This document shows, piece after piece, positions 1 to 9,700 of a stretch of 64,000 nucleotides of DNA. The position numbers were made by a program, and so were the translations under genes. The stretch is from Hippasteria phrygiana (lineage: Eukaryota > Echinodermata > Asteroidea > Valvatida > Goniasteridae). Location: assembly GCA_037893225.1 (NCBI GenBank), contig JAZGUH010000224.1, positions 1,488,001-1,552,000 on the forward strand, in the 5' to 3' direction. The notes below the pieces were generated by a model. The model had not been told where the DNA came from and searched no databases. It saw nothing but the letters and a program-made list of their open reading frames with translations. The first letter of the stretch is position 1; each line of letters starts with the position of its first letter.

Positions 1-38
1 ATTTCAACATAACCAACGCGCCTAGCTCGGCGTATGGA

Positions 39-51
39 GTGTTCTGAACAC
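39..51. other. 13-bp dyad GTGTTCTGAACAC, first of many
   Basis: GTGTTC and GAACAC are perfect reverse complements around a single central T. The dyad sits at the end of almost every ordinary L unit and is absent from S units. It is broken in the diverged L (GAATAC) and in L units carrying GAAGACCCCC. It is a candidate site for a dimeric DNA-binding protein or for DNA secondary structure. No protein that binds it is known to me. Confidence 0.8.
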
Positions 52-105
52 CCCAGGGCCAGTTTCGAGCACATCGCTGAAAAAAGTTCCGAATTGTTTT
101 TCTCT

Positions 106-113
106 CCAATTGG
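106..113. other. 8-bp palindrome CCAATTGG in the L-specific block
   Basis: This perfect palindrome contains a CCAAT pentamer on each strand. It occurs in nearly all L units, is changed to CCAATTGCC in the fully diverged L (for example near 872), and is absent from S units. One copy near 49,348 is removed by a 12-bp deletion. CCAAT is the core of NF-Y sites, but the wider context for NF-Y binding has not been assessed. Confidence 0.75.
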
Positions 114-132
114 CATTTCAACAAAACCAACG

Positions 133-146
133 CGCCTAGCTCGGCG
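133..146. other. GC-rich hairpin-capable core of the L unit
   Basis: CGCC and GGCG can pair across a six-base loop, TAGCTC. This is the most GC-rich part of the unit and is present only in L. In the diverged form (for example 6,801-6,811) it is replaced by CGCCC-A-GGGCG, a stronger dyad with five-base arms. The dyad is therefore kept, and lengthened, while its sequence changes. Confidence 0.7.
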
Positions 147-288
147 TATTGAGTGTTCTGAACACCCCAGGGCCAGTTTCGAGCTCATCGCTGAAAAAAG
201 TTCCGAATTGTTTTTCTCTCCAATTGGCATTTCAACAAAACGAACGCGCCTAGCTCGGCGTATTGAGTGTTCTGAACACCCCAGGGCC

Positions 289-344
289 AGTTTCGAGCAC
301 ATCGCTGAAAAAAATATTTCGAATTTTTTGAACACTCCACGTCC
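289..344 (+). repeat. Reference short unit (S), 56-bp form
   Basis: The unit opens with the same anchor as L and a seven-A run, then ATATTTCGAATTTTTTG and ACACTCCACGTCC, and passes directly into the next anchor. Aligned to L it lacks the interior from TCTCTCC through GAGTGTTCT, about 59 bp. It therefore has no CCAATTGG, no GC-rich core and no GTGTTCTGAACAC dyad. Other S forms are 57-58 bp and differ mainly in the AT-rich middle: TAATTTTCG, CTTTTTACG, AATTTTACG, ATATTTCGA plus eight T's, or CTTTTTCG. Most of these end in GAAAACCCCACGTCC. Confidence 0.94.
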
Positions 345-459
345 AGTTTCGAGCACATCGCTGAAAAAAATGTTTCAAATATTTTTCTCTCCAATTGGCA
401 TTTCAACATAACCAACGCGCCTAGCTCGGCGTATAGAGTGTTCTGAACACCCAAGGGCC

Positions 460-1380
460 AGTTTCGAGCACATCGCTGAAAAAATAATTTTCGATTTTTT
501 TGAAAACCCCACGTCCAGTTTCGAGCACATCGCTGCAAAAAAATGTTTCGAATTTGTTTCTCTCCAATTGGCATTTCAACAAAACCAACGCGCCTAGCTC
601 GGCGTATGGAGTGTTCTGAACACCCCAGGGCCAGTTTCGAGCACATCGCTGAAAAAAGTTCCGAATTGTTTTTCTCTCCAATTGGCATTTCAACAAAACC
701 AACGCGCCTAGCTCGGCGTATAGAGTGTTCTGAACACCCAAGGGCCAGTTTCGAGCACATCGCTGAAAAAACGTTTTACGATTTTTTTGAAAACCCCACG
801 TCCTGTTTCGAACACATCGCTGAAAAAAATGTTTCGAATTTGTTTCTCTCCAATTGCCATTTCAACAAAACGAACGCGCCCAGGGCGGCGTAATGGAGTG
901 TTCTGAATACCCCAGGGCCAGTTTCGAGCACATCGCTGAAAAAAATGTTTCGAATTTTTTTCTCTCCAATTGGCATTTCAACATAACCAACGCGCCTAGC
1001 TCGGCGTATAGAGTGTTCTGAACACCCCCTTGGCCAGTTTCGAGCACATCGCTGAAAAAAAATATTTCGATTTTTTTTGAAAACCCCACGTCCAGTTTCG
1101 AGCACATCGCTGAAAAAAATGTTTCGAATTTTTTTCTCTCCAATTGGCATTTCAACATAACCAACGCGCCTAGCTCGGCGTATAGAGTGTTCTGAACACC
1201 CCCTTGGCCAGTTTCGAGCACATCGCTGAAAAAAATATTTCGAATTTTTTGAACACTCCACGTCCAGTTTCGAGCACATCGCTGAAAAAAATGTTTCAAA
1301 TATTTTTCTCTCCAATTGGCATTTCAACATAACCAACGCGCCTAGCTCGGCGTATAGAGTGTTCTGAACACCCAAGGGCC
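460..1380 (+). repeat. 921-bp higher-order repeat, copy 1
   Basis: Ten units in the order S57-L116-L114-S57-L116-L116-S58-L116-S56-L115, starting at bases 460, 517, 633, 747, 804, 920, 1036, 1094, 1210 and 1266. The fifth unit is the diverged L. The two L units that follow it end in CCCCCTTGG. This copy has G at 773 (ACGTTTTACG) where four of the other five copies have T, a marker shared only with the copy at 3,508. It is the reference copy for the left end of the window. Confidence 0.95.
804..919 (+). repeat. Diverged long unit with CGCCCAGGGCG core
   Basis: This 116-bp L differs from the reference along its whole length. The anchor begins TGTTTCGAACACATC, CCAATTGG is changed to CCAATTGCC, AACCAACG becomes AACGAACG, the core is CGCCCAGGGCGGCG in place of CGCCTAGCTCGGCG, GTATGG becomes GTAATGG, and the end is GAATACCCC in place of GAACACCCC. 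The right-hand half of this form also occurs joined to an ordinary left half, for example at 6,729-6,843. The changes always travel together on the right half, which suggests an old subfamily spread by conversion or unequal exchange. One such unit occurs in every 921-bp repeat. Confidence 0.92.
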
Positions 1381-2301
1381 AGTTTCGAGCACATCGCTGA
1401 AAAAATAATTTTCGATTTTTTTGAAAACCCCACGTCCAGTTTCGAGCACATCGCTGCAAAAAAATGTTTCGAATTTGTTTCTCTCCAATTGGCATTTCAA
1501 CAAAACCAACGCGCCTAGCTCGGCGTATGGAGTGTTCTGAACACCCCAGGGCCAGTTTCGAGCACATCGCTGAAAAAAGTTCCGAATTGTTTTTCTCTCC
1601 AATTGGCATTTCAACAAAACCAACGCGCCTAGCTCGGCGTATAGAGTGTTCTGAACACCCAAGGGCCAGTTTCGAGCACATCGCTGAAAAAACTTTTTAC
1701 GATTTTTTTGAAAACCCCACGTCCTGTTTCGAACACATCGCTGAAAAAAATGTTTCGAATTTGTTTCTCTCCAATTGCCATTTCAACAAAACGAACGCGC
1801 CCAGGGCGGCGTAATGGAGTGTTCTGAATACCCCAGGGCCAGTTTCGAGCACATCGCTGAAAAAAATGTTTCGAATTTTTTTCTCTCCAATTGGCATTTC
1901 AACATAACCAACGCGCCTAGCTCGGCGTATAGAGTGTTCTGAACACCCCCTTGGCCAGTTTCGAGCACATCGCTGAAAAAAAATATTTCGATTTTTTTTG
2001 AAAACCCCACGTCCAGTTTCGAGCACATCGCTGAAAAAAATGTTTCGAATTTTTTTCTCTCCAATTGGCATTTCAACATAACCAACGCGCCTAGCTCGGC
2101 GTATAGAGTGTTCTGAACACCCCCTTGGCCAGTTTCGAGCACATCGCTGAAAAAAATATTTCGAATTTTTTGAACACTCCACGTCCAGTTTCGAGCACAT
2201 CGCTGAAAAAAATGTTTCAAATATTTTTCTCTCCAATTGGCATTTCAACATAACCAACGCGCCTAGCTCGGCGTATAGAGTGTTCTGAACACCCAAGGGC
2301 C
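1381..2301 (+). repeat. 921-bp higher-order repeat, copy 2
   Basis: Same ten-unit order as copy 1. The only difference I noticed is T at 1,694 in place of G in the fourth unit. The last L carries AACATAACC, which puts a stop codon in the plus frame that runs through the preceding L units. Confidence 0.94.
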
Positions 2302-3222
2302 AGTTTCGAGCACATCGCTGAAAAAATAATTTTCGATTTTTTTGAAAACCCCACGTCCAGTTTCGAGCACATCGCTGCAAAAAAATGTTTCGAATTTGTT
2401 TCTCTCCAATTGGCATTTCAACAAAACCAACGCGCCTAGCTCGGCGTATGGAGTGTTCTGAACACCCCAGGGCCAGTTTCGAGCACATCGCTGAAAAAAG
2501 TTCCGAATTGTTTTTCTCTCCAATTGGCATTTCAACAAAACCAACGCGCCTAGCTCGGCGTATAGAGTGTTCTGAACACCCAAGGGCCAGTTTCGAGCAC
2601 ATCGCTGAAAAAACTTTTTACGATTTTTTTGAAAACCCCACGTCCTGTTTCGAACACATCGCTGAAAAAAATGTTTCGAATTTGTTTCTCTCCAATTGCC
2701 ATTTCAACAAAACGAACGCGCCCAGGGCGGCGTAATGGAGTGTTCTGAATACCCCAGGGCCAGTTTCGAGCACATCGCTGAAAAAAATGTTTCGAATTTT
2801 TTTCTCTCCAATTGGCATTTCAACATAACCAACGCGCCTAGCTCGGCGTATAGAGTGTTCTGAACACCCCCTTGGCCAGTTTCGAGCACATCGCTGAAAA
2901 AAAATATTTCGATTTTTTTTGAAAACCCCACGTCCAGTTTCGAGCACATCGCTGAAAAAAATGTTTCGAATTTTTTTCTCTCCAATTGGCATTTCAACAT
3001 AACCAACGCGCCTAGCTCGGCGTATAGAGTGTTCTGAACACCCCCTTGGCCAGTTTCGAGCACATCGCTGAAAAAAATATTTCGAATTTTTTGAACACTC
3101 CACGTCCAGTTTCGAGCACATCGCTGAAAAAAATGTTTCAAATATTTTTCTCTCCAATTGGCATTTCAACAAAACCAACGCGCCTAGCTCGGCGTATTGA
3201 GTGTTCTGAACACCCCAGGGCC
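2302..3222 (+). repeat. 921-bp higher-order repeat, copy 3, with altered last unit
   Basis: Same order and same T marker (2,615) as copy 2. The last L unit (3,108-3,222) differs: it has AACAAAACC rather than AACATAACC, and GTATTGAG with CCCCAGGG rather than GTATAGAG with CCCAAGGG. The same altered last unit ends copy 6, which shows that the first three and last three copies descend from one triplet. Confidence 0.93.
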
Positions 3223-3507
3223 AGTTTCGAGCTCATCGTTGAAAAAAGTTCCGAATTTTTTTTCTCTCCAATTGGCATTTCAACAAAACCAACGCGCCTA
3301 GCTCGGCGTATTGAGTGTTCTGAACACCCCAGGGCCAGTTTCGAGCACATCGCTGAAAAAAATATTTCGAATTTTTTGAACACTCCACGTCCAGTTTCGA
3401 GCACATCGCTGAAAAAAATGTTTCAAATATTTTTCTCTCCAATTGGCATTTCAACATAACCAACGCGCCTAGCTCGGCGTATAGAGTGTTCTGAACACCC
3501 AAGGGCC
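3223..3507 (+). repeat. 285-bp L-S-L spacer between two 921-bp triplets
   Basis: Units start at 3,223 (L, 114 bp), 3,337 (S, 56 bp) and 3,393 (L, 115 bp). The first L has GAGCTCATCGTTG in place of GAGCACATCGCTG. The same unit order lies upstream of the first triplet (175-459), there with GAGCTCATCGCTG. The spacer adds to three 921-bp repeats to give a 3,048-bp period. Confidence 0.92.
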
Positions 3508-4428
3508 AGTTTCGAGCACATCGCTGAAAAAATAATTTTCGATTTTTTTGAAAACCCCACGTCCAGTTTCGAGCACATCGCTGCAAAAAAATGTTTCGAA
3601 TTTGTTTCTCTCCAATTGGCATTTCAACAAAACCAACGCGCCTAGCTCGGCGTATGGAGTGTTCTGAACACCCCAGGGCCAGTTTCGAGCACATCGCTGA
3701 AAAAAGTTCCGAATTGTTTTTCTCTCCAATTGGCATTTCAACAAAACCAACGCGCCTAGCTCGGCGTATAGAGTGTTCTGAACACCCAAGGGCCAGTTTC
3801 GAGCACATCGCTGAAAAAACGTTTTACGATTTTTTTGAAAACCCCACGTCCTGTTTCGAACACATCGCTGAAAAAAATGTTTCGAATTTGTTTCTCTCCA
3901 ATTGCCATTTCAACAAAACGAACGCGCCCAGGGCGGCGTAATGGAGTGTTCTGAATACCCCAGGGCCAGTTTCGAGCACATCGCTGAAAAAAATGTTTCG
4001 AATTTTTTTCTCTCCAATTGGCATTTCAACATAACCAACGCGCCTAGCTCGGCGTATAGAGTGTTCTGAACACCCCCTTGGCCAGTTTCGAGCACATCGC
4101 TGAAAAAAAATATTTCGATTTTTTTTGAAAACCCCACGTCCAGTTTCGAGCACATCGCTGAAAAAAATGTTTCGAATTTTTTTCTCTCCAATTGGCATTT
4201 CAACATAACCAACGCGCCTAGCTCGGCGTATAGAGTGTTCTGAACACCCCCTTGGCCAGTTTCGAGCACATCGCTGAAAAAAATATTTCGAATTTTTTGA
4301 ACACTCCACGTCCAGTTTCGAGCACATCGCTGAAAAAAATGTTTCAAATATTTTTCTCTCCAATTGGCATTTCAACATAACCAACGCGCCTAGCTCGGCG
4401 TATAGAGTGTTCTGAACACCCAAGGGCC
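3508..4428 (+). repeat. 921-bp higher-order repeat, copy 4
   Basis: Same ten-unit order as copy 1, offset by exactly 3,048 bp. It shares the G marker (3,821) with copy 1, not with its neighbours. This is direct evidence that a whole 3,048-bp block was duplicated after the three 921-bp repeats had formed. Confidence 0.95.
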
Positions 4429-5349
4429 AGTTTCGAGCACATCGCTGAAAAAATAATTTTCGATTTTTTTGAAAACCCCACGTCCAGTTTCGAGCACATC
4501 GCTGCAAAAAAATGTTTCGAATTTGTTTCTCTCCAATTGGCATTTCAACAAAACCAACGCGCCTAGCTCGGCGTATGGAGTGTTCTGAACACCCCAGGGC
4601 CAGTTTCGAGCACATCGCTGAAAAAAGTTCCGAATTGTTTTTCTCTCCAATTGGCATTTCAACAAAACCAACGCGCCTAGCTCGGCGTATAGAGTGTTCT
4701 GAACACCCAAGGGCCAGTTTCGAGCACATCGCTGAAAAAACTTTTTACGATTTTTTTGAAAACCCCACGTCCTGTTTCGAACACATCGCTGAAAAAAATG
4801 TTTCGAATTTGTTTCTCTCCAATTGCCATTTCAACAAAACGAACGCGCCCAGGGCGGCGTAATGGAGTGTTCTGAATACCCCAGGGCCAGTTTCGAGCAC
4901 ATCGCTGAAAAAAATGTTTCGAATTTTTTTCTCTCCAATTGGCATTTCAACATAACCAACGCGCCTAGCTCGGCGTATAGAGTGTTCTGAACACCCCCTT
5001 GGCCAGTTTCGAGCACATCGCTGAAAAAAAATATTTCGATTTTTTTTGAAAACCCCACGTCCAGTTTCGAGCACATCGCTGAAAAAAATGTTTCGAATTT
5101 TTTTCTCTCCAATTGGCATTTCAACATAACCAACGCGCCTAGCTCGGCGTATAGAGTGTTCTGAACACCCCCTTGGCCAGTTTCGAGCACATCGCTGAAA
5201 AAAATATTTCGAATTTTTTGAACACTCCACGTCCAGTTTCGAGCACATCGCTGAAAAAAATGTTTCAAATATTTTTCTCTCCAATTGGCATTTCAACATA
5301 ACCAACGCGCCTAGCTCGGCGTATAGAGTGTTCTGAACACCCAAGGGCC
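4429..5349 (+). repeat. 921-bp higher-order repeat, copy 5
   Basis: Same order and same T marker (4,742) as copies 2, 3 and 6. No private difference was noticed. Confidence 0.94.
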
Positions 5350-6270
5350 AGTTTCGAGCACATCGCTGAAAAAATAATTTTCGATTTTTTTGAAAACCCC
5401 ACGTCCAGTTTCGAGCACATCGCTGCAAAAAAATGTTTCGAATTTGTTTCTCTCCAATTGGCATTTCAACAAAACCAACGCGCCTAGCTCGGCGTATGGA
5501 GTGTTCTGAACACCCCAGGGCCAGTTTCGAGCACATCGCTGAAAAAAGTTCCGAATTGTTTTTCTCTCCAATTGGCATTTCAACAAAACCAACGCGCCTA
5601 GCTCGGCGTATAGAGTGTTCTGAACACCCAAGGGCCAGTTTCGAGCACATCGCTGAAAAAACTTTTTACGATTTTTTTGAAAACCCCACGTCCTGTTTCG
5701 AACACATCGCTGAAAAAAATGTTTCGAATTTGTTTCTCTCCAATTGCCATTTCAACAAAACGAACGCGCCCAGGGCGGCGTAATGGAGTGTTCTGAATAC
5801 CCCAGGGCCAGTTTCGAGCACATCGCTGAAAAAAATGTTTCGAATTTTTTTCTCTCCAATTGGCATTTCAACATAACCAACGCGCCTAGCTCGGCGTATA
5901 GAGTGTTCTGAACACCCCCTTGGCCAGTTTCGAGCACATCGCTGAAAAAAAATATTTCGATTTTTTTTGAAAACCCCACGTCCAGTTTCGAGCACATCGC
6001 TGAAAAAAATGTTTCGAATTTTTTTCTCTCCAATTGGCATTTCAACATAACCAACGCGCCTAGCTCGGCGTATAGAGTGTTCTGAACACCCCCTTGGCCA
6101 GTTTCGAGCACATCGCTGAAAAAAATATTTCGAATTTTTTGAACACTCCACGTCCAGTTTCGAGCACATCGCTGAAAAAAATGTTTCAAATATTTTTCTC
6201 TCCAATTGGCATTTCAACAAAACCAACGCGCCTAGCTCGGCGTATTGAGTGTTCTGAACACCCCAGGGCC
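5350..6270 (+). repeat. 921-bp higher-order repeat, copy 6, with altered last unit
   Basis: T marker at 5,663. The last L ends GTATTGAG with CCCCAGGG, as in copy 3. From 6,271 the regular 921-bp pattern stops and units with GAGCTCATCGTTG or GAGCTCATCGTTC begin. Confidence 0.93.
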
Positions 6271-6796
6271 AGTTTCGAGCTCATCGTTGAAAAAAGTTCC
6301 GAATTTTTTTTCTCTCCAATTGGCATTTCAACAAAACCAACGCGCCTAGCTCGGCGTATTGAGTGTTCTGAACACCCCAGGGCCAGTTTCGAGCTCATCG
6401 TTCAAAAAAGTTCCGAATTTTTTTTCTCTCCAATTGGCATTTCAACAAAACCAACGCGCCTAGCTCGGCGTATGGAGTGTTCTGAACACCCAAGGGCCAG
6501 TTTCGAGCACATCGCTGAAAAAAAATTTTACGATTTTTTTGAAAACCCCACGTCCAGTTTCGAGCACATCGCTAAAAAAAAACTTTTTCGAATTTTTTGA
6601 AAACCCCACGTCCAGTTTCGAACACATCGCTGAAAAAAATGTTTCGAATTTTTTTCTCTCCAATTGGCATTTCAACAAAACCAACGCGCCTAGCTCGGCG
6701 TATTGAGTGTTCTGAACACCCCAGGGCCAGTTTCGAGCACATCGCTGAAAAAAGTTCCGAATTGTTTTTCTCTCCAATTGGCATTTCAACAAAACG
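6271..6796 (+). repeat. Transition block with an S-S doublet
   Basis: Units start at 6,271 (L), 6,385 (L with GTTCAAAAAAG in place of GTTGAAAAAAG), 6,499 (S, 57 bp, AATTTTACG), 6,556 (S, 58 bp, GCTAAAAAAAAAC), 6,614 (L) and 6,729 (L with a diverged right half). Two adjacent S units are not seen in the 921-bp repeats but are common from here on. The GCTAAAAAAAAAC S form and the AACAC-anchored L after it always occur together, so this S-S-L trio behaves as a cassette across the rest of the window. Confidence 0.88.
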
Positions 6797-9700
6797 AACG
6801 CGCCCAGGGCGGCGTAATGGAGTGTTCTGAATACCCCAGGGCCAGTTTCGAGCACATCGCTGAAAAAAATATTTCGAATTTTTTGAACACTCCACGTCCA
6901 GTTTCGAGCACATCGCTGAAAAAAATGTTTCAAATATTTTTCTCTCCAATTGGCATTTCAACATAACCAACGCGCCTAGCTCGGCGTATAGAGTGTTCTG
7001 AACACCCAAGGGCCAGTTTCGAGCACATCGCTGAAAAAATAATTTTCGATTTTTTTGAAAACCCCACGTCCAGTTTCGAGCACATCGCTGCAAAAAAATG
7101 TTTCGAATTTGTTTCTCTCCAATTGGCATTTCAACAAAACCAACGCGCCTAGCTCGGCGTATGGAGTGTTCTGAACACCCCAGGGCCAGTTTCGAGCACA
7201 TCGCTGAAAAAAAATATTTCGATTTTTTTTGAAAACCCCAGGGCCAGTTTCGAGCACATCGCTGAAAAAAGTTCCGAATTGTTTTCCTCTCCAATTGGCA
7301 TTTCAACAAAACCAACGCGCCTAGCTCGGCGTATTGAGTGTTCTGAACACCCCAGGGCCAGTTTCGAGCTCATCGTTGAAAAAAGTTCCGAATTTTTTTT
7401 CTCTCCAATTGGCATTTCAACAAAACCAACGCGCCTAGCTCGGCGTATAGAGTGTTCTGAACACCCAGGGCCAGTTTCGAGCACATCGCTGAAAAAAAAT
7501 TTTACGATTTTTTTTGAAAACCCCACGTCCAGTTTCGAGCACATCGCTAAAAAAAAACTTTTTCGAATTTTTTGAAAACCCCACGTCCAGTTTCGAACAC
7601 ATCGCTGAAAAAAATGTTTCGAATTTTTTTCTCTCCAATTGGCATTTCAACAAAACCAACGCGCCTAGCTCGGCGTATTGAGTGTTCTGAACACCCCAGG
7701 GCCAGTTTCGAGCACATCGCTGAAAAAAGTTCCGAATTGTTTTTCTCTCCAATTGGCATTTCAACAAAACGAACGCGCCCAGGGCGGCGTAATGGAGTGT
7801 TCTGAATACCCCAGGGCCAGTTTCGAGCACATCGCTGAAAAAAATATTTCGAATTTTTTGAACACTCCACGTCCAGTTTCGAGCACATCGCTGAAAAAAA
7901 TGTTTCAAATATTTTTCTCTCCAATTGGCATTTCAACATAACCAACGCGCCTAGCTCGGCGTATGGAGTGTTCTGAACACCCCAGGGCCAGTTTCGAGCA
8001 CATCGCTGAAAAAAGTTCCGAATTGTTTTTCTCTCCAATTGGCATTTCAACAAAACCAACGCGCCTAGCTCGGCGTATTGAGTGTTCTGAACACCCCAGG
8101 GCCAGTTTCGAGCTCATCGTTGAAAAAAGTTTCGAATTTTTTTCTCTCCAATTGGCATTTCAACAAAACCAACGCGCCTAGCTCGGCGTATTGAGTGTTC
8201 TGAACACCCCAGGGCCAGTTTCGAGCACATCGCTGAAAAAAGTTCCGAATTGTTTTTCTCTCCAATTGGCATTTCAACAAAACGAACGCGCCCAGGGCGG
8301 CGTAATGGAGTGTTCTGAATACCCCAGGGCCAGTTTCGAGCACATCGCTGAAAAAATAATTTTCGATTTTTTTGAAAACCCCACGTCCAGTTTCGATCAC
8401 ATCGCTGCAAAAAAATGTTTCGAATTTGTTTCTCTCCAATTGGCATTTCAACAAAACCAACGCGCCTAGCTCGGCGTATGGAGTGTTCTGAACACCCCAG
8501 GGCCAGTTTCGAGCACATCGCTGAAAAAAGTTCCGAATTGTTTTTCTCTCCAATTGGCATTTCAACAAAACCAACGCGCCTAGCTCGGCGTATGGAGTGT
8601 TCTGAACACCCCAGGGCCAGTTTCGAGCACATCGCTGAAAAAAGTTCCGAATTGTTTTTCTCTCCAATTGGCATTTCAACAAAACCAACGCGCCTAGCTC
8701 GGCGTATAGAGTGTTCTGAACACCCAAGGGCCAGTTTCGAGCACATCGCTGAAAAAACTTTTTACGATTTTTTTGAAAACCCCACGTCCTGTTTCGAACA
8801 CATCGCTGAAAAAAATGTTTCGAATTTGTTTCTCTCCAATTGCCATTTCAACAAAACGAACGCGCCCAGGGCGGCGTAATGGAGTGTTCTGAATACCCCA
8901 GGGCCAGTTTCGAGCACATCGCTGAAAAAAATGTTTCGAATTTTTTTCTCTCCAATTGGCATTTCAACATAACCAACGCGCCTAGCTCGGCGTATAGAGT
9001 GTTCTGAACACCCCCTTGGCCAGTTTCGAGCACATCGCTGAAAAAAAATATTTCGATTTTTTTTGAAAACCCCACGTCCAGTTTCGAGCACATCGCTGAA
9101 AAAAATGTTTCGAATTTTTTTCTCTCCAATTGGCATTTCAACATAACCAACGCGCCTAGCTCGGCGTATAGAGTGTTCTGAAGACCCCCTTGGCCAGTTT
9201 CGAGCACATCGCTGAAAAAAATATTTCGAATTTTTTGAACACTCCACGTCCAGTTTCGAGCACATCGCTGAAAAAAATGTTTCAAATATTTTTCTCTCCA
9301 ATTGGCATTTCAACAAAACCAACGCGCCTAGCTCGGCGTATTGAGTGTTCTGAACACCCCAGGGCCAGTTTCGAGCTCATCGTTGAAAAAAGTTCCGAAT
9401 TTTTTTTCTCTCCAATTGGCATTTCAACAAAACCAACGCGCCTAGCTCGGCGTATTGAGTGTTCTGAACACCCCAGGGCCAGTTTCGAGCTCATCGTTCA
9501 AAAAAGTTCCGAATTTTTTTTCTCTCCAATTGGCATTTCAACAAAACCAACGCGCCTAGCTCGGCGTATGGAGTGTTCTGAACACCCAAGGGCCAGTTTC
9601 GAGCACATCGCTGAAAAAAAATTTTACGATTTTTTTGAAAACCCCACGTCCAGTTTCGAGCACATCGCTAAAAAAAAACTTTTTCGAATTTTTTGAAAAC

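Larger units (their letters stand above)
61..174 (+). repeat. Reference long unit (L), 114 bp
   Basis: This is a clean example of the commonest L form. In order it has the anchor AGTTTCGAGCACATCGCTG, an A-run, GTTCCGAATTG, a T-run, TCTCTCCAATTGGCATTTC, AACAAAACCAACG, the GC-rich core CGCCTAGCTCGGCG, and GAGTGTTCTGAACACC ending in CAGGGCC. Other L units vary at a few fixed places: GTTCCG against TGTTTCG after the A-run; seven or eight T's or TTG-T5 before CTCTCC; AACAAAACC against AACATAACC; GTATGG, GTATTG, GTATAG or GTATCG after the core; and CCAGGG, CAAGGG or CCCTTGG at the end. These variants account for the 114, 115 and 116 bp lengths. There are about seven CpG sites per unit, close to the number expected from base composition. 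Confidence 0.95.

Noticed and set aside
39..51. Steroid-receptor or heat-shock element in GTGTTCTGAACAC
   Set aside because: The glucocorticoid-type site has AGAACA before TGTTCT with three bases between. Here the halves are in the opposite order with one base between. The heat-shock pattern needs two bases between TTC and GAA, and here there is one.
61..80. CENP-B box in the anchor TTTCGAGCACATCGCTG
   Set aside because: The start TTCG resembles the consensus, but the required A after four free bases is C here and the CGGG end is absent. No other part of L or S fits better by eye.
776..1681. 301-codon minus-strand open frame, repeated at 1,697, 3,824, 4,745 and elsewhere, as a repeat-protein gene
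   Set aside because: It is made only of satellite units. L varies between 114, 115 and 116 bp and S between 56, 57 and 58 bp, so the frame shifts from unit to unit with no sign of frame conservation. Overlapping frames of similar length exist on the other strand and in other phases. There is no unique start region, splice context or other gene feature.
460..6270. The 921-bp repeats as an assembly artefact from one copy
   Set aside because: The phase-specific G/T marker and the altered last units of copies 3 and 6 show that the copies are not simple clones of one another. An artefact at the larger 3,048-bp or 9.7-kb scale cannot be excluded and is listed as a finding to check.
6499..6613. A-run and T-run of S units as terminators or hairpins
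   Set aside because: The A-runs and T-runs can pair (for example eight A's and eight T's around about eight bases), but they occur in every S and in modified form in every L. They are a property of the satellite and not a transcription signal tied to a gene.
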